Below, piece by piece: positions 1 through 7,848 of a stretch of DNA of 64,000 nt (positions within the stretch are counted from its first letter, which is position 1; the number at the start of each line of letters is the position of its first letter). The DNA is taken from NCBI GenBank assembly GCA_913774715.1, contig CAJYHS010000240.1, positions 62,001-126,000 on the forward strand, read 5' to 3'. The stretch is from an uncultured Siphonobacter sp. (GTDB taxonomy: Bacteria; Bacteroidota; Bacteroidia; Cytophagales; Spirosomataceae). The translations under genes and the position numbers were made by a program. The notes below the pieces were generated by a model. It saw nothing but the letters and a program-made list of their open reading frames with translations, was not told the DNA's origin and searched no databases.

Positions 1-734
1 CTTACCAAACCTACCAATAGATTATTTTTCAGAGCAATCCGCACCTGCGGACGAATGACGTTTTCATACACGGGGCCATTCTGGCTGTGGTATAACTCTA
101 CACCCACGAAAGCCTTGCTGTGCGGAATGACGTAATGCAAAGCCAGGTTCACTTCATATCCCGTGGGTTCCAGCGATTTCCCCCACTTTTTCTCCCCGCC
201 CAGAGCTGCGTAGACCAGCGTGTGTACTTGTGATCCCCACTTTTTGGCCGCAACCATGAAAGGAAATCCCATTTCAGCTGAAAATAACTTTCCTGACTCA
301 TGATTAATTAATAATTCATTGGTATAGCCCACCGCCAGCGACGTTTGCCAGGGCTCTATCACCGCATAAGTCCATTGCAGGGACGTTTTTAGACTTTTCA
401 TATGCAAGCTACTACTCGGAATGTCATCTGCTATAGGAACCTGAGCCTGTAAGGGCACTTCAACTTCCAGCCCCAGACGGTTTATGGGAGCAAACTCATA
501 TTCAACGAACGGATGCCAGTGAGCGGCCCCGCCGTGCTTGCTGTAGGATGTTCCTACGTTCCATTCCCGTTCGCCTTTGCGAGCTCCTAGATCACGTACC
601 AGGTCCAGGTATAAAGGTTCGGCATGAGAGATTTTGACGGGCTTTACCGGCGACGGGACTTTCGTAGAATCCGCTGTCTGAGCCTGAGCGATACCGGCTA
701 GAAACAGGGCAAAGAAGGTGAACAGCTTTTTCAT
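1..734 (-). CDS. Outer-membrane barrel-like protein, C-terminus cut by window edge
   Basis: Partial gene: it starts at the ATG complementary to 732-734 and stays open to base 1, so at least 244 residues are present and the stop lies outside. It opens with a signal peptide (MKKLFTFFALFLAGIAQAQ). A conserved-looking stretch follows around residues 36-60 with the core HAEPLYLDLVRDLGARKGE, which I know as a recurrent motif of uncharacterised Bacteroidota envelope proteins. After it come alternating hydrophobic and aromatic strands (NRLGLEVEVPL, TSLAVGYTNEL), which fit an outer-membrane beta-barrel. It lies upstream in position, but on the same strand as the two-component genes and 62 bp after the kinase, so it may belong to their regulon. 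Exact function unknown. Confidence 0.7.
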   Translation of the reverse strand, partial: MKKLFTFFALFLAGIAQAQTADSTKVPSPVKPVKISHAEPLYLDLVRDLGARKGEREWNVGTSYSKHGGAAHWHPFVEYEFAPINRLGLEVEVPLQAQVPIADDIPSSSLHMKSLKTSLQWTYAVIEPWQTSLAVGYTNELLINHESGKLFSAEMGFPFMVAAKKWGSQVHTLVYAALGGEKKWGKSLEPTGYEVNLALHYVIPHSKAFVGVELYHSQNGPVYENVIRPQVRIALKNNLLVGLV

Positions 735-796
735 GGCTTTGTGGATTATACCGACAAAGCTCAGGCTGCTTTCTGGAACGAATCTGGAATGAAATA

Positions 797-2086
797 CTAG
801 AATTGAATACGAATCATAAATTCCTCGTTAGCAGAAGCTATTTCGGGCTGATACCCGTACGCATCACAGATGGATTTAACAATGGACAATCCTAAGCCCA
901 ACGACTGACGATGGGTGCTTTGTTTGGTAAATCGATTGAATAAAGCTTCCGTTTTCCCTTCAATGGTGGTAGCTGTATTCCTAATTTCCAGTTGATTTGA
1001 ATTCATCCGAACCTGAATCAAACCACTTTCCGGCGTATGTACATAAGCATTGCGAATGAGGTTACGGACCAGAATTTCAATCAGGTACTCATTCGCCTGA
1101 ACGATAATAGCTTCTTCATCCTTTACCTGAATATCCAGCTGTTTATCTTCCGCCAGAAATTCACACTCATTAATCAGACGAATAACCATTGGATTTACCT
1201 CCACCGATTCACGTTCGCCAAATTGCTGATTATTAATCTTTGTGATGAGTAATAACGCTTTATTTAAAGCCGATAAACGTTCGAGCTGTTCGGTTAATAA
1301 CCCAATCGTGAGAGCGTCCTCTTCCTTTAAGTCCGGGTTTTGTATCAACTGCTCGGTCTGATTCAGGGCAATCGCCAGAGGTGTCTGAATTTCGTGGGAA
1401 GCATTCTCTACGAACTGCTTTTGCTGCTGATACGATTTTCGGTTTACCTCGGCCAGCGTACTCACGGTCTGTGCTAATTCCTGAAATTCATAAATCGAAC
1501 TTTGAGGGATTACCAAGGGGTCCTGACGGTCCACCCGAAAGTTCCGTAACTGCTCCAATGTTTGATAAAAGGATCGCCAGAGTCTTTTTTGAAGAAGAAG
1601 ATTAACAAGAAAAGCCAGCAAAACCAACCCCAGACAAACCCAGGCCGTACTGCGGGTAATGACCTCACCCATATCCTCTAAATCCAGTAAAGAGGTTTCG
1701 ATCTGTAATCGGTAATAGTTACCCTGGTGCTTAAATTTAGTAATCAGCTGCCGGTGTGGTTCGACTTCTTTTTCAATCAGTTCGTAGACTTCAATGTCCT
1801 CGTAATGCTCTTTTAGCTTTTTATAGTCCGAATGACTGATGGGTTCGATTCGAAAATCCGCTTTGACTATCGAATTTTCCGGTGTCCCCTGAGTGGGCAA
1901 GCTCGCTAGTATTTCCAGCTTCCGATTCTGTAATTCTTCATCAATTTCATCCCGTACTTCTTCACATACCTGATCATATATATATAATCCACTAACAACC
2001 AAGGCTATTAGTAAAACAAACGTACTGATCAGATTACTACGGGTTAATAATCGCATATTGAATCGCTTCTGTATAGATATTGGCAT
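797..2086 (-). CDS. Sensor histidine kinase with degenerate G1 box
   Basis: Membrane-bound sensor kinase, 429 residues. Two membrane helices (about residues 19-38 and 147-165) flank a periplasmic sensor loop of about 110 residues. The dimerisation/phosphoacceptor motif is ASHEIQTP around residue 230. The ATPase domain has an N-box (LIRNAYVHT) and a clear G2 box (LGLGLSIVK), but where DxGxG (G1) is expected the chain reads IRNTATTIEG. Loss of G1 is seen in some Bacteroidota kinases, so this is not necessarily an inactive protein. It follows its response regulator on the same strand, separated by 60 bp, and is presumably its partner. ATG at 2086 was chosen; a second Met at codon 11 (2056) is equally close to the first helix. 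Confidence 0.9.
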   Translation of the reverse strand: MPISIQKRFNMRLLTRSNLISTFVLLIALVVSGLYIYDQVCEEVRDEIDEELQNRKLEILASLPTQGTPENSIVKADFRIEPISHSDYKKLKEHYEDIEVYELIEKEVEPHRQLITKFKHQGNYYRLQIETSLLDLEDMGEVITRSTAWVCLGLVLLAFLVNLLLQKRLWRSFYQTLEQLRNFRVDRQDPLVIPQSSIYEFQELAQTVSTLAEVNRKSYQQQKQFVENASHEIQTPLAIALNQTEQLIQNPDLKEEDALTIGLLTEQLERLSALNKALLLITKINNQQFGERESVEVNPMVIRLINECEFLAEDKQLDIQVKDEEAIIVQANEYLIEILVRNLIRNAYVHTPESGLIQVRMNSNQLEIRNTATTIEGKTEALFNRFTKQSTHRQSLGLGLSIVKSICDAYGYQPEIASANEEFMIRIQF

Positions 2087-2110
2087 TCGCTCTCAGGTAA
2101 CCGACGGACG

Positions 2111-2142
2111 GAGAGAGCAGACGTGAGGAATCGCGTCTCTGC
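2111..2142. repeat. AGACGyGA palindrome, copy 1
   Basis: Imperfect palindrome in the 60-bp gap between response regulator and kinase. The arms are AGACGTGA (2119-2126) and TCGCGTCT (2131-2138), followed by CTGC. A close relative occurs at 61441-61460, also intergenic, which suggests a dispersed repeat rather than a local operator. Confidence 0.55.
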
Positions 2143-2146
2143 ATTT

Positions 2147-2824
2147 TTACTGCGGTGAAAACTTATACCCAATCCCATACACCGTCTGGATATTCAGTTC
2201 ATAGCCCATCTGGCTGAAACGCTTCCGCAGGTTTTTGATTTGTGAATAGATAAAATCGTACGAATCGGCCTGATCAATGTTATCCCCCCAAACGTGCTCG
2301 GCCAGGGCTGATTTTTTAATAACCCGATTCTGATTCGTTACAAAGAAGAGTAATAAGTCGAATTCTTTCCGGTTTAGAATTACTTCCTTGCCTTCATAAA
2401 AAACGGTTCGGGCGGTGGTGTCAATCGTCAGACTTCCGACCTGCATTTCATCCGATCCTTCAAATTTCAGCCGCCGTAATACTGACCGCAAGCGGGCGTT
2501 TAATTCGGACAAATGGAAAGGTTTGGGCAGGTAATCATCCGCCCCCAGATCCAGCCCTTTCAATTTATCGTCGAGCGAATCTTTGGCAGAGATAACAATG
2601 GCCCCCGTAGTCTTGTGGGTTCTTTTTAGCTCCTTCAGTAAGTCTAATCCATTCCCTCCGGGAAGCATAATATCGATCAGAACGCAGTCATACGCGTACA
2701 CGCCAATCTTTTCCTCCGCTTCTTCATACGTTGTGGCTAGTTCACATACGTGACCTTCCGTTATTAAAAACTGCGAAATCGTCTGATATAAACCGGGCTC
2801 GTCTTCAATAAGTAATAATTTCAT
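2147..2824 (-). CDS. OmpR-family response regulator
   Basis: DNA-binding response regulator, 225 residues. The receiver domain (about 1-115) has the acidic pair E7-D8, the phosphoacceptor D51 (in VLIDIMLPGG) and the switch Lys in LPKPFH. The rest is a winged-helix Trans_reg_C domain ending in the usual VYGIGYKFSP. A longer frame extends upstream to 2929, but homologues start at the receiver (MKLLLIEDE), so the ATG at 2824 is preferred. The sensor kinase follows downstream, forming a two-gene two-component system; no clear target is adjacent except possibly the barrel protein at the window edge. Confidence 0.93.
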   Translation of the reverse strand: MKLLLIEDEPGLYQTISQFLITEGHVCELATTYEEAEEKIGVYAYDCVLIDIMLPGGNGLDLLKELKRTHKTTGAIVISAKDSLDDKLKGLDLGADDYLPKPFHLSELNARLRSVLRRLKFEGSDEMQVGSLTIDTTARTVFYEGKEVILNRKEFDLLLFFVTNQNRVIKKSALAEHVWGDNIDQADSYDFIYSQIKNLRKRFSQMGYELNIQTVYGIGYKFSPQ

Positions 2825-3001
2825 GGAACTGGAATTAAAACTTAAAATTGGGTTCAAATTCTGGAAACAATCTGAAATTAATTTAGACTTCCCCCGATCA
2901 ATTAAGTAAATCGTCCTGACGTTTAGCAACTGGCACGAACTTCTTTACATTTTATTCACACATTTGTTCGCAGAACCCTATTCATTCTGCAATCTGAACC
3001 T

Positions 3002-3823
3002 ATGAAATCTATTATTCGGAAATTCCTGAAGATGGTCGACGTGTTCGGATTTTTCGAACGTGATCCTTTTGGAAACCTATTTTTTACGAAACGTCTGCTC
3101 ATCGCCAGTCTGGGTTCCTTGACCTGGAGTCGGCTGATGTGGGTTAATAAGACTAAAATTCAGGGGACGGAACATCTTGAAAAACTACCCGAAAACGGGG
3201 TCCTTTTTCTCTCCAATCACCAGACGTATTTTGCCGATGCTACCTGCCTGTATCATATCTTTTGCAGCGTAAAATGGGGCTTTCGTAACTGGATCGGCCT
3301 ACCCATTTACCTGCTCGCTCCCCGGGCCCGGATGTATTACGTGGCTGCCTCCGAAACGATGAAAGACAGTGGCCTGATTCCAAAGATTTTTGCTCAGGCC
3401 GGAGCCATTACCATTAACCGTTCCTGGCGGGCCAAAGGACACGATGTCAAGCGGGAAGTAGATCATTCGGCCAGTGAGAAAATTGGCTTAGCCCTTTCAG
3501 ATGGCTGGGTAATTAGCTTTCCCCAGGGAACGACCAGCCCCTACGCACCCATTCGTAAAGGAACGGGACATTTGATTAAAGATCATAATCCCATCGTGGT
3601 TCCAGTGGTGATCAACGGATTTCGTCGAGCTTTCGATAAGAAAGGGTTATTAATGAAAAAGAGGGGCACTCAGCTTTCGGTCACATTCAAGGAACCGATT
3701 CGTTTTGATCCGAACCTAACTGTGGAAGAAATTGTCAGTAAGGTAGAAGAATTTCTGGAGCAGGATTATCCCGAAGGTAAACAGTGGTACGTCAAAAAAC
3801 AGGCAGAAAAGGCCTCTTCGTAG
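3002..3823 (+). CDS. Lysophospholipid acyltransferase-like (PlsC family) protein
   Basis: Probable 1-acyl-glycerol-3-phosphate acyltransferase-like enzyme, 273 residues, acting at the inner membrane in phospholipid or lipid remodelling. The acyltransferase block I is SNHQTYFAD (residues 71-79): the His and Asp are present but separated by five residues instead of the canonical four. The third block reads FPQGTTSPYAP where FPEGTRS is typical, so Glu and Arg are replaced by Gln and Thr. These changes appear to define a subgroup I recall from Bacteroidota rather than decay, since the remainder is intact. It is divergent from the response regulator gene and stands alone. Confidence 0.8.
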   Translation: MKSIIRKFLKMVDVFGFFERDPFGNLFFTKRLLIASLGSLTWSRLMWVNKTKIQGTEHLEKLPENGVLFLSNHQTYFADATCLYHIFCSVKWGFRNWIGLPIYLLAPRARMYYVAASETMKDSGLIPKIFAQAGAITINRSWRAKGHDVKREVDHSASEKIGLALSDGWVISFPQGTTSPYAPIRKGTGHLIKDHNPIVVPVVINGFRRAFDKKGLLMKKRGTQLSVTFKEPIRFDPNLTVEEIVSKVEEFLEQDYPEGKQWYVKKQAEKASS

Positions 3824-3839
3824 GGTGAGGGTTGGGGGT

Positions 3840-3960
3840 TAGGTTTGAAGTCGTTTGATAAATAGTTTGATACAGTTAGAAAAGGTTTCACAGTCATTGA
3901 ATTCTTATGCGGCATACAAACGTCTCAAACAAAATGAAACTTCAAACCTTATCAAACTAA
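3840..3960. repeat. Intergenic imperfect palindrome (GTTTGA/TCAAAC type)
   Basis: The gap after the acyltransferase gene carries a left half rich in GTTTGAAG and GTTTGATA (3844-3873) and a right half with CTCAAAC, CTTCAAAC and TATCAAAC (about 3929-3958). The halves are complementary in vocabulary but permuted. It belongs with the degenerate palindromes described in several other gaps. Confidence 0.4.
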
Positions 3961-4047
3961 AATGGAGCCCACTCAAATTTCTATTAGCCTTATATAGAAT
4001 CATTCTGCTTTCTGGGATTTTTTCGGCCTGATTTCGGGCTTTCGTTC

Positions 4048-4055
4048 TAATTTTG
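4048..4055 (+). promoter_or_regulatory. Bacteroidota -7 box before nuoD
   Basis: TAATTTTG matches the TAnnTTTG -7 consensus of the phylum, 26 bp before the nuoD ATG. No convincing -33 TTTG was found. Confidence 0.45.
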
Positions 4056-4081
4056 AAGATTCCTGTTTTGACCTTCCCGTT

Positions 4082-5296
4082 ATGTCATCTATCCAATACG
4101 AATATAAACCGGACAATCACCTTCGCTCTGATCCTAATAAATACAAACTGGAGGATCTACGATCCGAAGAAATGATCCTGAGTCTGGGACCGCAACACCC
4201 TTCTACGCACGGGGTATTGCGTCTCGAAGTAATCAGTGACGGAGAAGTAATCGTTGATGTGGTTCCTCACCTGGGTTACCTGCATCGCTGTTTTGAAAAA
4301 CACGCCGAAAATCTGCCCTTCAATCAGACGATTCCTTTCGTAGACCGGATGGATTATCTGGCAGCCATGAATTCCGAGCACGTCTACGTGATGGGTATCG
4401 AGAAGATGCTGGGCATTGAAAATGATATTCCCAAACGCGTAGAATACATCCGGGTACTCGTAGCTGAACTCAACCGCCTGGCTTCACACTTTGTGGCCAT
4501 TGGTACGTATGCTCTGGATATTGGAGCCTACACGCCCTTCCTTTGGCTTATGCGGGACCGCGAACACATTCAGCGAATGCTGGAGTGGACGACGGGTGCC
4601 CGAATGCTTTATAACTACATCTGGATTGGCGGACTATTCTATGACTTACCGGTCGGTTTCGAAGATCGTTGCCGCGAGTTCATTACCTACGTTAAGCCCA
4701 AACTAATTGAATTACAGCAGTTAGTGATTGAAAACGAAATCTTCGTTCGCCGGACGGCTAATGTAGGAGTATTACCCCTGCCTTTGGCGATTGATTATGG
4801 CTGCACCGGGCCCGTTCTTCGCGGCTCAGGCTTACGCTGGGATTTACGGAAAGTCGATAAGTATTCGGTCTACCCGGAACTGGATTTTGATATTCCCATT
4901 GGCGAAGGGAAAATGGGTACCGTTGGCGACTGCTGGGATCGCAATAACGTCCGGGTGCAGGAATGCTGGGAATCCGTAAAAATCATCGAGCAGTGTCTGG
5001 AACAACTAACGGGCAAATACACTCGTACGAAAGACTTCGATCCTCAGGCAGTAGTACCTAAAAAGATACGTCCGAAAGCGATGGATTTCTACGCTCGCGG
5101 CGAAGGAGCCAAGGGTGAACTGGGCTTTTATATTCGGACCGATGGGAAATCGGATATTCCGGTTCGTATGAAATCACGCGGACCTTCTTACCATAACCTT
5201 TCCGTCATTTCTGAAATCAGCCGCGGAGCATTAATGGCCGACTTAATAGCCATTATTGGTTCGCTGGATTTGGTAATGGGTGAAGTTGATCGGTAG
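4082..5296 (+). CDS. nuoD: NADH-quinone oxidoreductase subunit D
   Basis: 49-kDa subunit of the peripheral arm of respiratory complex I, 404 residues, which helps form the quinone site. The signature GPQHPSTHGVLR is at residues 36-47, and the C-terminus (DLIAIIGSLDLVMGEVDR) is the family's usual end with the Asp-Arg terminus. Length fits stand-alone NuoD; there is no NuoC fusion. The gene is flanked by an acyltransferase and a thioesterase, with no other nuo subunit anywhere in the window. It has its own -7 box and is followed by a strong hairpin, so it appears to be transcribed alone. Confidence 0.96.
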   Translation: MSSIQYEYKPDNHLRSDPNKYKLEDLRSEEMILSLGPQHPSTHGVLRLEVISDGEVIVDVVPHLGYLHRCFEKHAENLPFNQTIPFVDRMDYLAAMNSEHVYVMGIEKMLGIENDIPKRVEYIRVLVAELNRLASHFVAIGTYALDIGAYTPFLWLMRDREHIQRMLEWTTGARMLYNYIWIGGLFYDLPVGFEDRCREFITYVKPKLIELQQLVIENEIFVRRTANVGVLPLPLAIDYGCTGPVLRGSGLRWDLRKVDKYSVYPELDFDIPIGEGKMGTVGDCWDRNNVRVQECWESVKIIEQCLEQLTGKYTRTKDFDPQAVVPKKIRPKAMDFYARGEGAKGELGFYIRTDGKSDIPVRMKSRGPSYHNLSVISEISRGALMADLIAIIGSLDLVMGEVDR

Positions 5297-5331
5297 GGTT
5301 TTGAGTTTAGGGTTATTATTGTTCTTACTTT

Positions 5332-5366
5332 ACTGTGGCTGGTGTCTACACCAGCCACAGTTATTT
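5332..5366 (+). terminator. Terminator-like hairpin after nuoD
   Basis: A perfect 14-bp inverted repeat, ACTGTGGCTGGTGT and its complement (5332-5345/5348-5361), is followed by TATTTG. The T run is short, so it could also be a stable 3' hairpin. Confidence 0.65.
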
Positions 5367-5426
5367 GTAGCTTCTAAAAATATCTGCCCCAGCAAGGAAT
5401 TTTAGTTACCTCTGGGGTAATTCTCC

Positions 5427-5463
5427 TTTGACGTTATAACTTAGTTAACCTCCACTAAGTTTG
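5427..5463 (+). promoter_or_regulatory. Putative promoter of thioesterase gene, overlapping a hairpin
   Basis: TTTG at 5427-5430 and TAAGTTTG (TAnnTTTG) at 5456-5463 resemble -33/-7 elements, though the spacing of 25 nt is slightly long. The -7 box overlaps the right arm of an 8-bp inverted repeat (AACTTAGT 5438-5445 / ACTAAGTT 5454-5461), which may be an operator. Confidence 0.35.
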
Positions 5464-5540
5464 TATGAAATAACTACCCGAAGGCTGGCCTTTGGGGTTC
5501 AATATATTCCTTTACTCAAAAGGCAAACTCAAAACGTCTT

Positions 5541-6065
5541 ATGTTCCAACTCGACCCCGATCGTAATTATCCCAAGAAAACCGAATCGCATTCTCTCATC
5601 CGTTTTCAGGACTGTGACCCGATGCAGCACTTGAATAATGCCAAGTATCTGGATTATTACTTCAACGCCCGCGAAGACCAGCTTTTCTCCATTTACGGTT
5701 TTACCATAGATTATCCCTTTCGAAAGTATCAATCCGCCTGGGTGGTCTATAACCATCAGATTGGCTACGTCCGTCCCGCCCGCGTGGGCGAATGGGTAAC
5801 CATCATTGCCAGTATCATCTATTACGATGAAGATACCATGGTAACGGAATACGTGATGACCAACGAAAACAAGACGGAACTGAAAAATATGTTGTGGTCC
5901 ACCATGAAGTACGTTTCGGTTCTGAATGGCAAACGGATGACGCACCAGGAAGACATTGCCGATTTCCTGAAAATAGCCAGTGTCGAAGGCGTTGACTATC
6001 CAAATGTTTCATTCAATGATCGAATCAAGCAGATCAAAACGGCTCTGGCCGAAGGACGTTATTAA
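5541..6065 (+). CDS. Hotdog-fold acyl-CoA thioesterase
   Basis: Predicted thioesterase of the 4-hydroxybenzoyl-CoA thioesterase/YbgC-like class, 174 residues, hydrolysing acyl-CoA or acyl-ACP in the cytoplasm. The catalytic loop is visible near the N-terminus: RFQDCDPMQHLNNAKY, with Asp24/Asp26, His30 and Asn32-33. Later segments (AWVVYNHQIGYVRPARVGEW) fit the hotdog beta-sheet. The substrate cannot be told. It stands alone between two terminator hairpins, so it is probably monocistronic. Confidence 0.85.
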   Translation: MFQLDPDRNYPKKTESHSLIRFQDCDPMQHLNNAKYLDYYFNAREDQLFSIYGFTIDYPFRKYQSAWVVYNHQIGYVRPARVGEWVTIIASIIYYDEDTMVTEYVMTNENKTELKNMLWSTMKYVSVLNGKRMTHQEDIADFLKIASVEGVDYPNVSFNDRIKQIKTALAEGRY

Positions 6066-6077
6066 TACGTTGATGGT

Positions 6078-6103
6078 AAGCCAGCTAATTACTGGCTTTT
6101 TCT
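6078..6103 (+). terminator. Rho-independent terminator after thioesterase
   Basis: AAGCCAG (6078-6084) pairs with CTGGCTT (6092-6098) across a 7-nt loop and runs into TTTTTCTTTT. Confidence 0.75.
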
Positions 6104-6240
6104 TTTCTGATTCGCTTTATTCTCCAACGTGATTTAAGCAGAAACCGACCTTTTCTATTACCCATTTATTACGTAAAAGGTCAATTTATTAAATAATCAT
6201 TACCCTTTTTCTGAGTAAGAATAACCCGATTTCCGGCATC

Positions 6241-6248
6241 TATTTTTG
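6241..6248 (+). promoter_or_regulatory. -7 box before choice-of-anchor I gene
   Basis: TATTTTTG fits TAnnTTTG, 24 bp before the ATG. No clear -33 element. Confidence 0.45.
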
Positions 6249-6272
6249 TTCGAATCTTAACTATAAACGAAT

Positions 6273-7781
6273 ATGATCCGGAACAAATGGACGCTGGCTT
6301 TGTGCGTCCTTACGATTGCTTTAAACGCTTGTATTAAAGACCACAACCCTCAGCCGGTTACTTTGGAAAATGCCGCTGCCTTCCGTGAAGTTTCCTCTAC
6401 TGACTTAGGGGGAGAAGCCGCCGCTGAAATCTCGGCCTACGATGCGGCTACGAAACGTTTGTTCACGGTTAATAACGAATCCAAAGCTCTCGTAGACGTA
6501 CTGGATTTCTCTTCCTTTCCTGCCAAGAAAATACAATCCATTGATATTTCTGCTCTGGGTGGTGTAGCGAATAGTGTAGCCGTTTCTGACGGTAAGCTTG
6601 CCATTGCACTCGAAGGAACGGACAAACAGGCCAATGGTAAAATAATCGTTATTAATACCAGTACTTTAGCTGAAATTAAGCAAGTTACGGTAGGTGCTCT
6701 ACCTGACATGGTAACCTTCAGCCCCGATGGCAAGTACATCGTTACGGCCAACGAAGGGGAACCCAATGCGACGTATACCAACGATCCCGAAGGTTCTATT
6801 TCGATCATTGATTTGACGAATAATTACAGCGTAAAGACCATTAACTTCACGGCTTTTGCCAGCATGCAATCGCAACTACTGGCCGGTGGCTTCCGCACTT
6901 TCGGACCTAATGCGGGTGACTTTTCCAAAGATATTGAGCCTGAATACGTAGCCATATCCGAAGACTCGAAAAAAGCCTGGATTACACTTCAGGAAAATAA
7001 CGCTATCGCTGAGGTAGATTTAGTTTCAGGAACCATCTTGAAAATCAATCCACTTGGAACAAAAGACTATAGCGTCGCCATGAACGCCATTGATGCTTCT
7101 AACGAAGATGGTAAGATTGAGCTAAAGACCTGGCCCGTGAAGTCGTATTATATGCCCGATGCCATTTCTTACTTCAACATAGGCGGAACGGGTTACCTGA
7201 TTACGGCTAACGAAGGTGACGCCCGTGATTACACGGGATTCAAGGAAGAAGCCCGCGTCAGTACGCTTAAGCTCGATCCGGTGAAATTCCCGAACGCGGC
7301 CGAATTACAGAAAAAAGAAAACCTGGGTCGTTTGAACATTACGACTACTGCGGGTAAAAACAGTGCGGGCCTGTACGAAGAGCTGTACGGCTTCGGAGGT
7401 CGTGGCTTCAGTATCTTCAACGCCTCAACGGGTCAGCAGATTTTCGAAATTGGTAAAGCCCTGGAAGAAGAGGTCATTAAAGCGGGTAAATACGATGATT
7501 CGCGTTCGGACGACAAAGGCGTTGAACCCGAAGGCGTCACCGTCGGTCTCGTCAATGGTAAACCAACCGCTTTCGTTGCTCTGGAACGGGCCGATGCCAT
7601 CGCCGTGTATGATGTAAGTAACCCTACGGCTCCTAAATTCCTTCAACTCATTGCGACGGGCGATGCTCCCGAAGGTGTGCTTTTCGTTTCAGCGGACAAG
7701 AGTCCTAATGGACGCAGCATGCTGGTAGTCAGTAGCGAAGGCGATGGAACGGTAAAAGTGTATCAACCCGATTTATTATAG
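6273..7781 (+). CDS. Choice-of-anchor I family lipoprotein (beta-propeller-like)
   Basis: Exported protein of 502 residues. The N-terminus is a signal peptide with a lipobox-like end (ALNAC, Cys at about 20), so it is probably a lipoprotein. The body resembles the choice-of-anchor I family, sometimes annotated as alkaline-phosphatase-like: repeated blades with YVALSEDSKKAW-type strands, two ITANEGDARDYTG/VTANEGEPNATY segments, and a closing SSEGDGTVKVYQ. Such proteins are exposed at the cell surface or secreted; the ligand or enzymatic activity is not established. It is monocistronic by context, with its own -7 box and a downstream hairpin. Confidence 0.82.
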   Translation: MIRNKWTLALCVLTIALNACIKDHNPQPVTLENAAAFREVSSTDLGGEAAAEISAYDAATKRLFTVNNESKALVDVLDFSSFPAKKIQSIDISALGGVANSVAVSDGKLAIALEGTDKQANGKIIVINTSTLAEIKQVTVGALPDMVTFSPDGKYIVTANEGEPNATYTNDPEGSISIIDLTNNYSVKTINFTAFASMQSQLLAGGFRTFGPNAGDFSKDIEPEYVAISEDSKKAWITLQENNAIAEVDLVSGTILKINPLGTKDYSVAMNAIDASNEDGKIELKTWPVKSYYMPDAISYFNIGGTGYLITANEGDARDYTGFKEEARVSTLKLDPVKFPNAAELQKKENLGRLNITTTAGKNSAGLYEELYGFGGRGFSIFNASTGQQIFEIGKALEEEVIKAGKYDDSRSDDKGVEPEGVTVGLVNGKPTAFVALERADAIAVYDVSNPTAPKFLQLIATGDAPEGVLFVSADKSPNGRSMLVVSSEGDGTVKVYQPDLL

Positions 7782-7797
7782 ATCTTACGGTTTATTC

Positions 7798-7837
7798 AGC
7801 TTCCTGAGAGTTTGAAACTTTCGGGAAGCTTTGTTTA
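7798..7837. terminator. Bidirectional terminator hairpin
   Basis: AGCTTCC-GA-AGTTT arm (7798-7814) pairs with AAACT-TC-GGAAGCT (7816-7831) and ends in TTGTTT. It separates two convergent genes. Confidence 0.65.
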
Positions 7838-7848
7838 AAACTTCCTCA

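Noticed and set aside
5529-5945. Minus-strand 138-codon frame inside the thioesterase gene
   Set aside because: Exactly antiparallel to a gene with clear catalytic motifs; a shadow frame.
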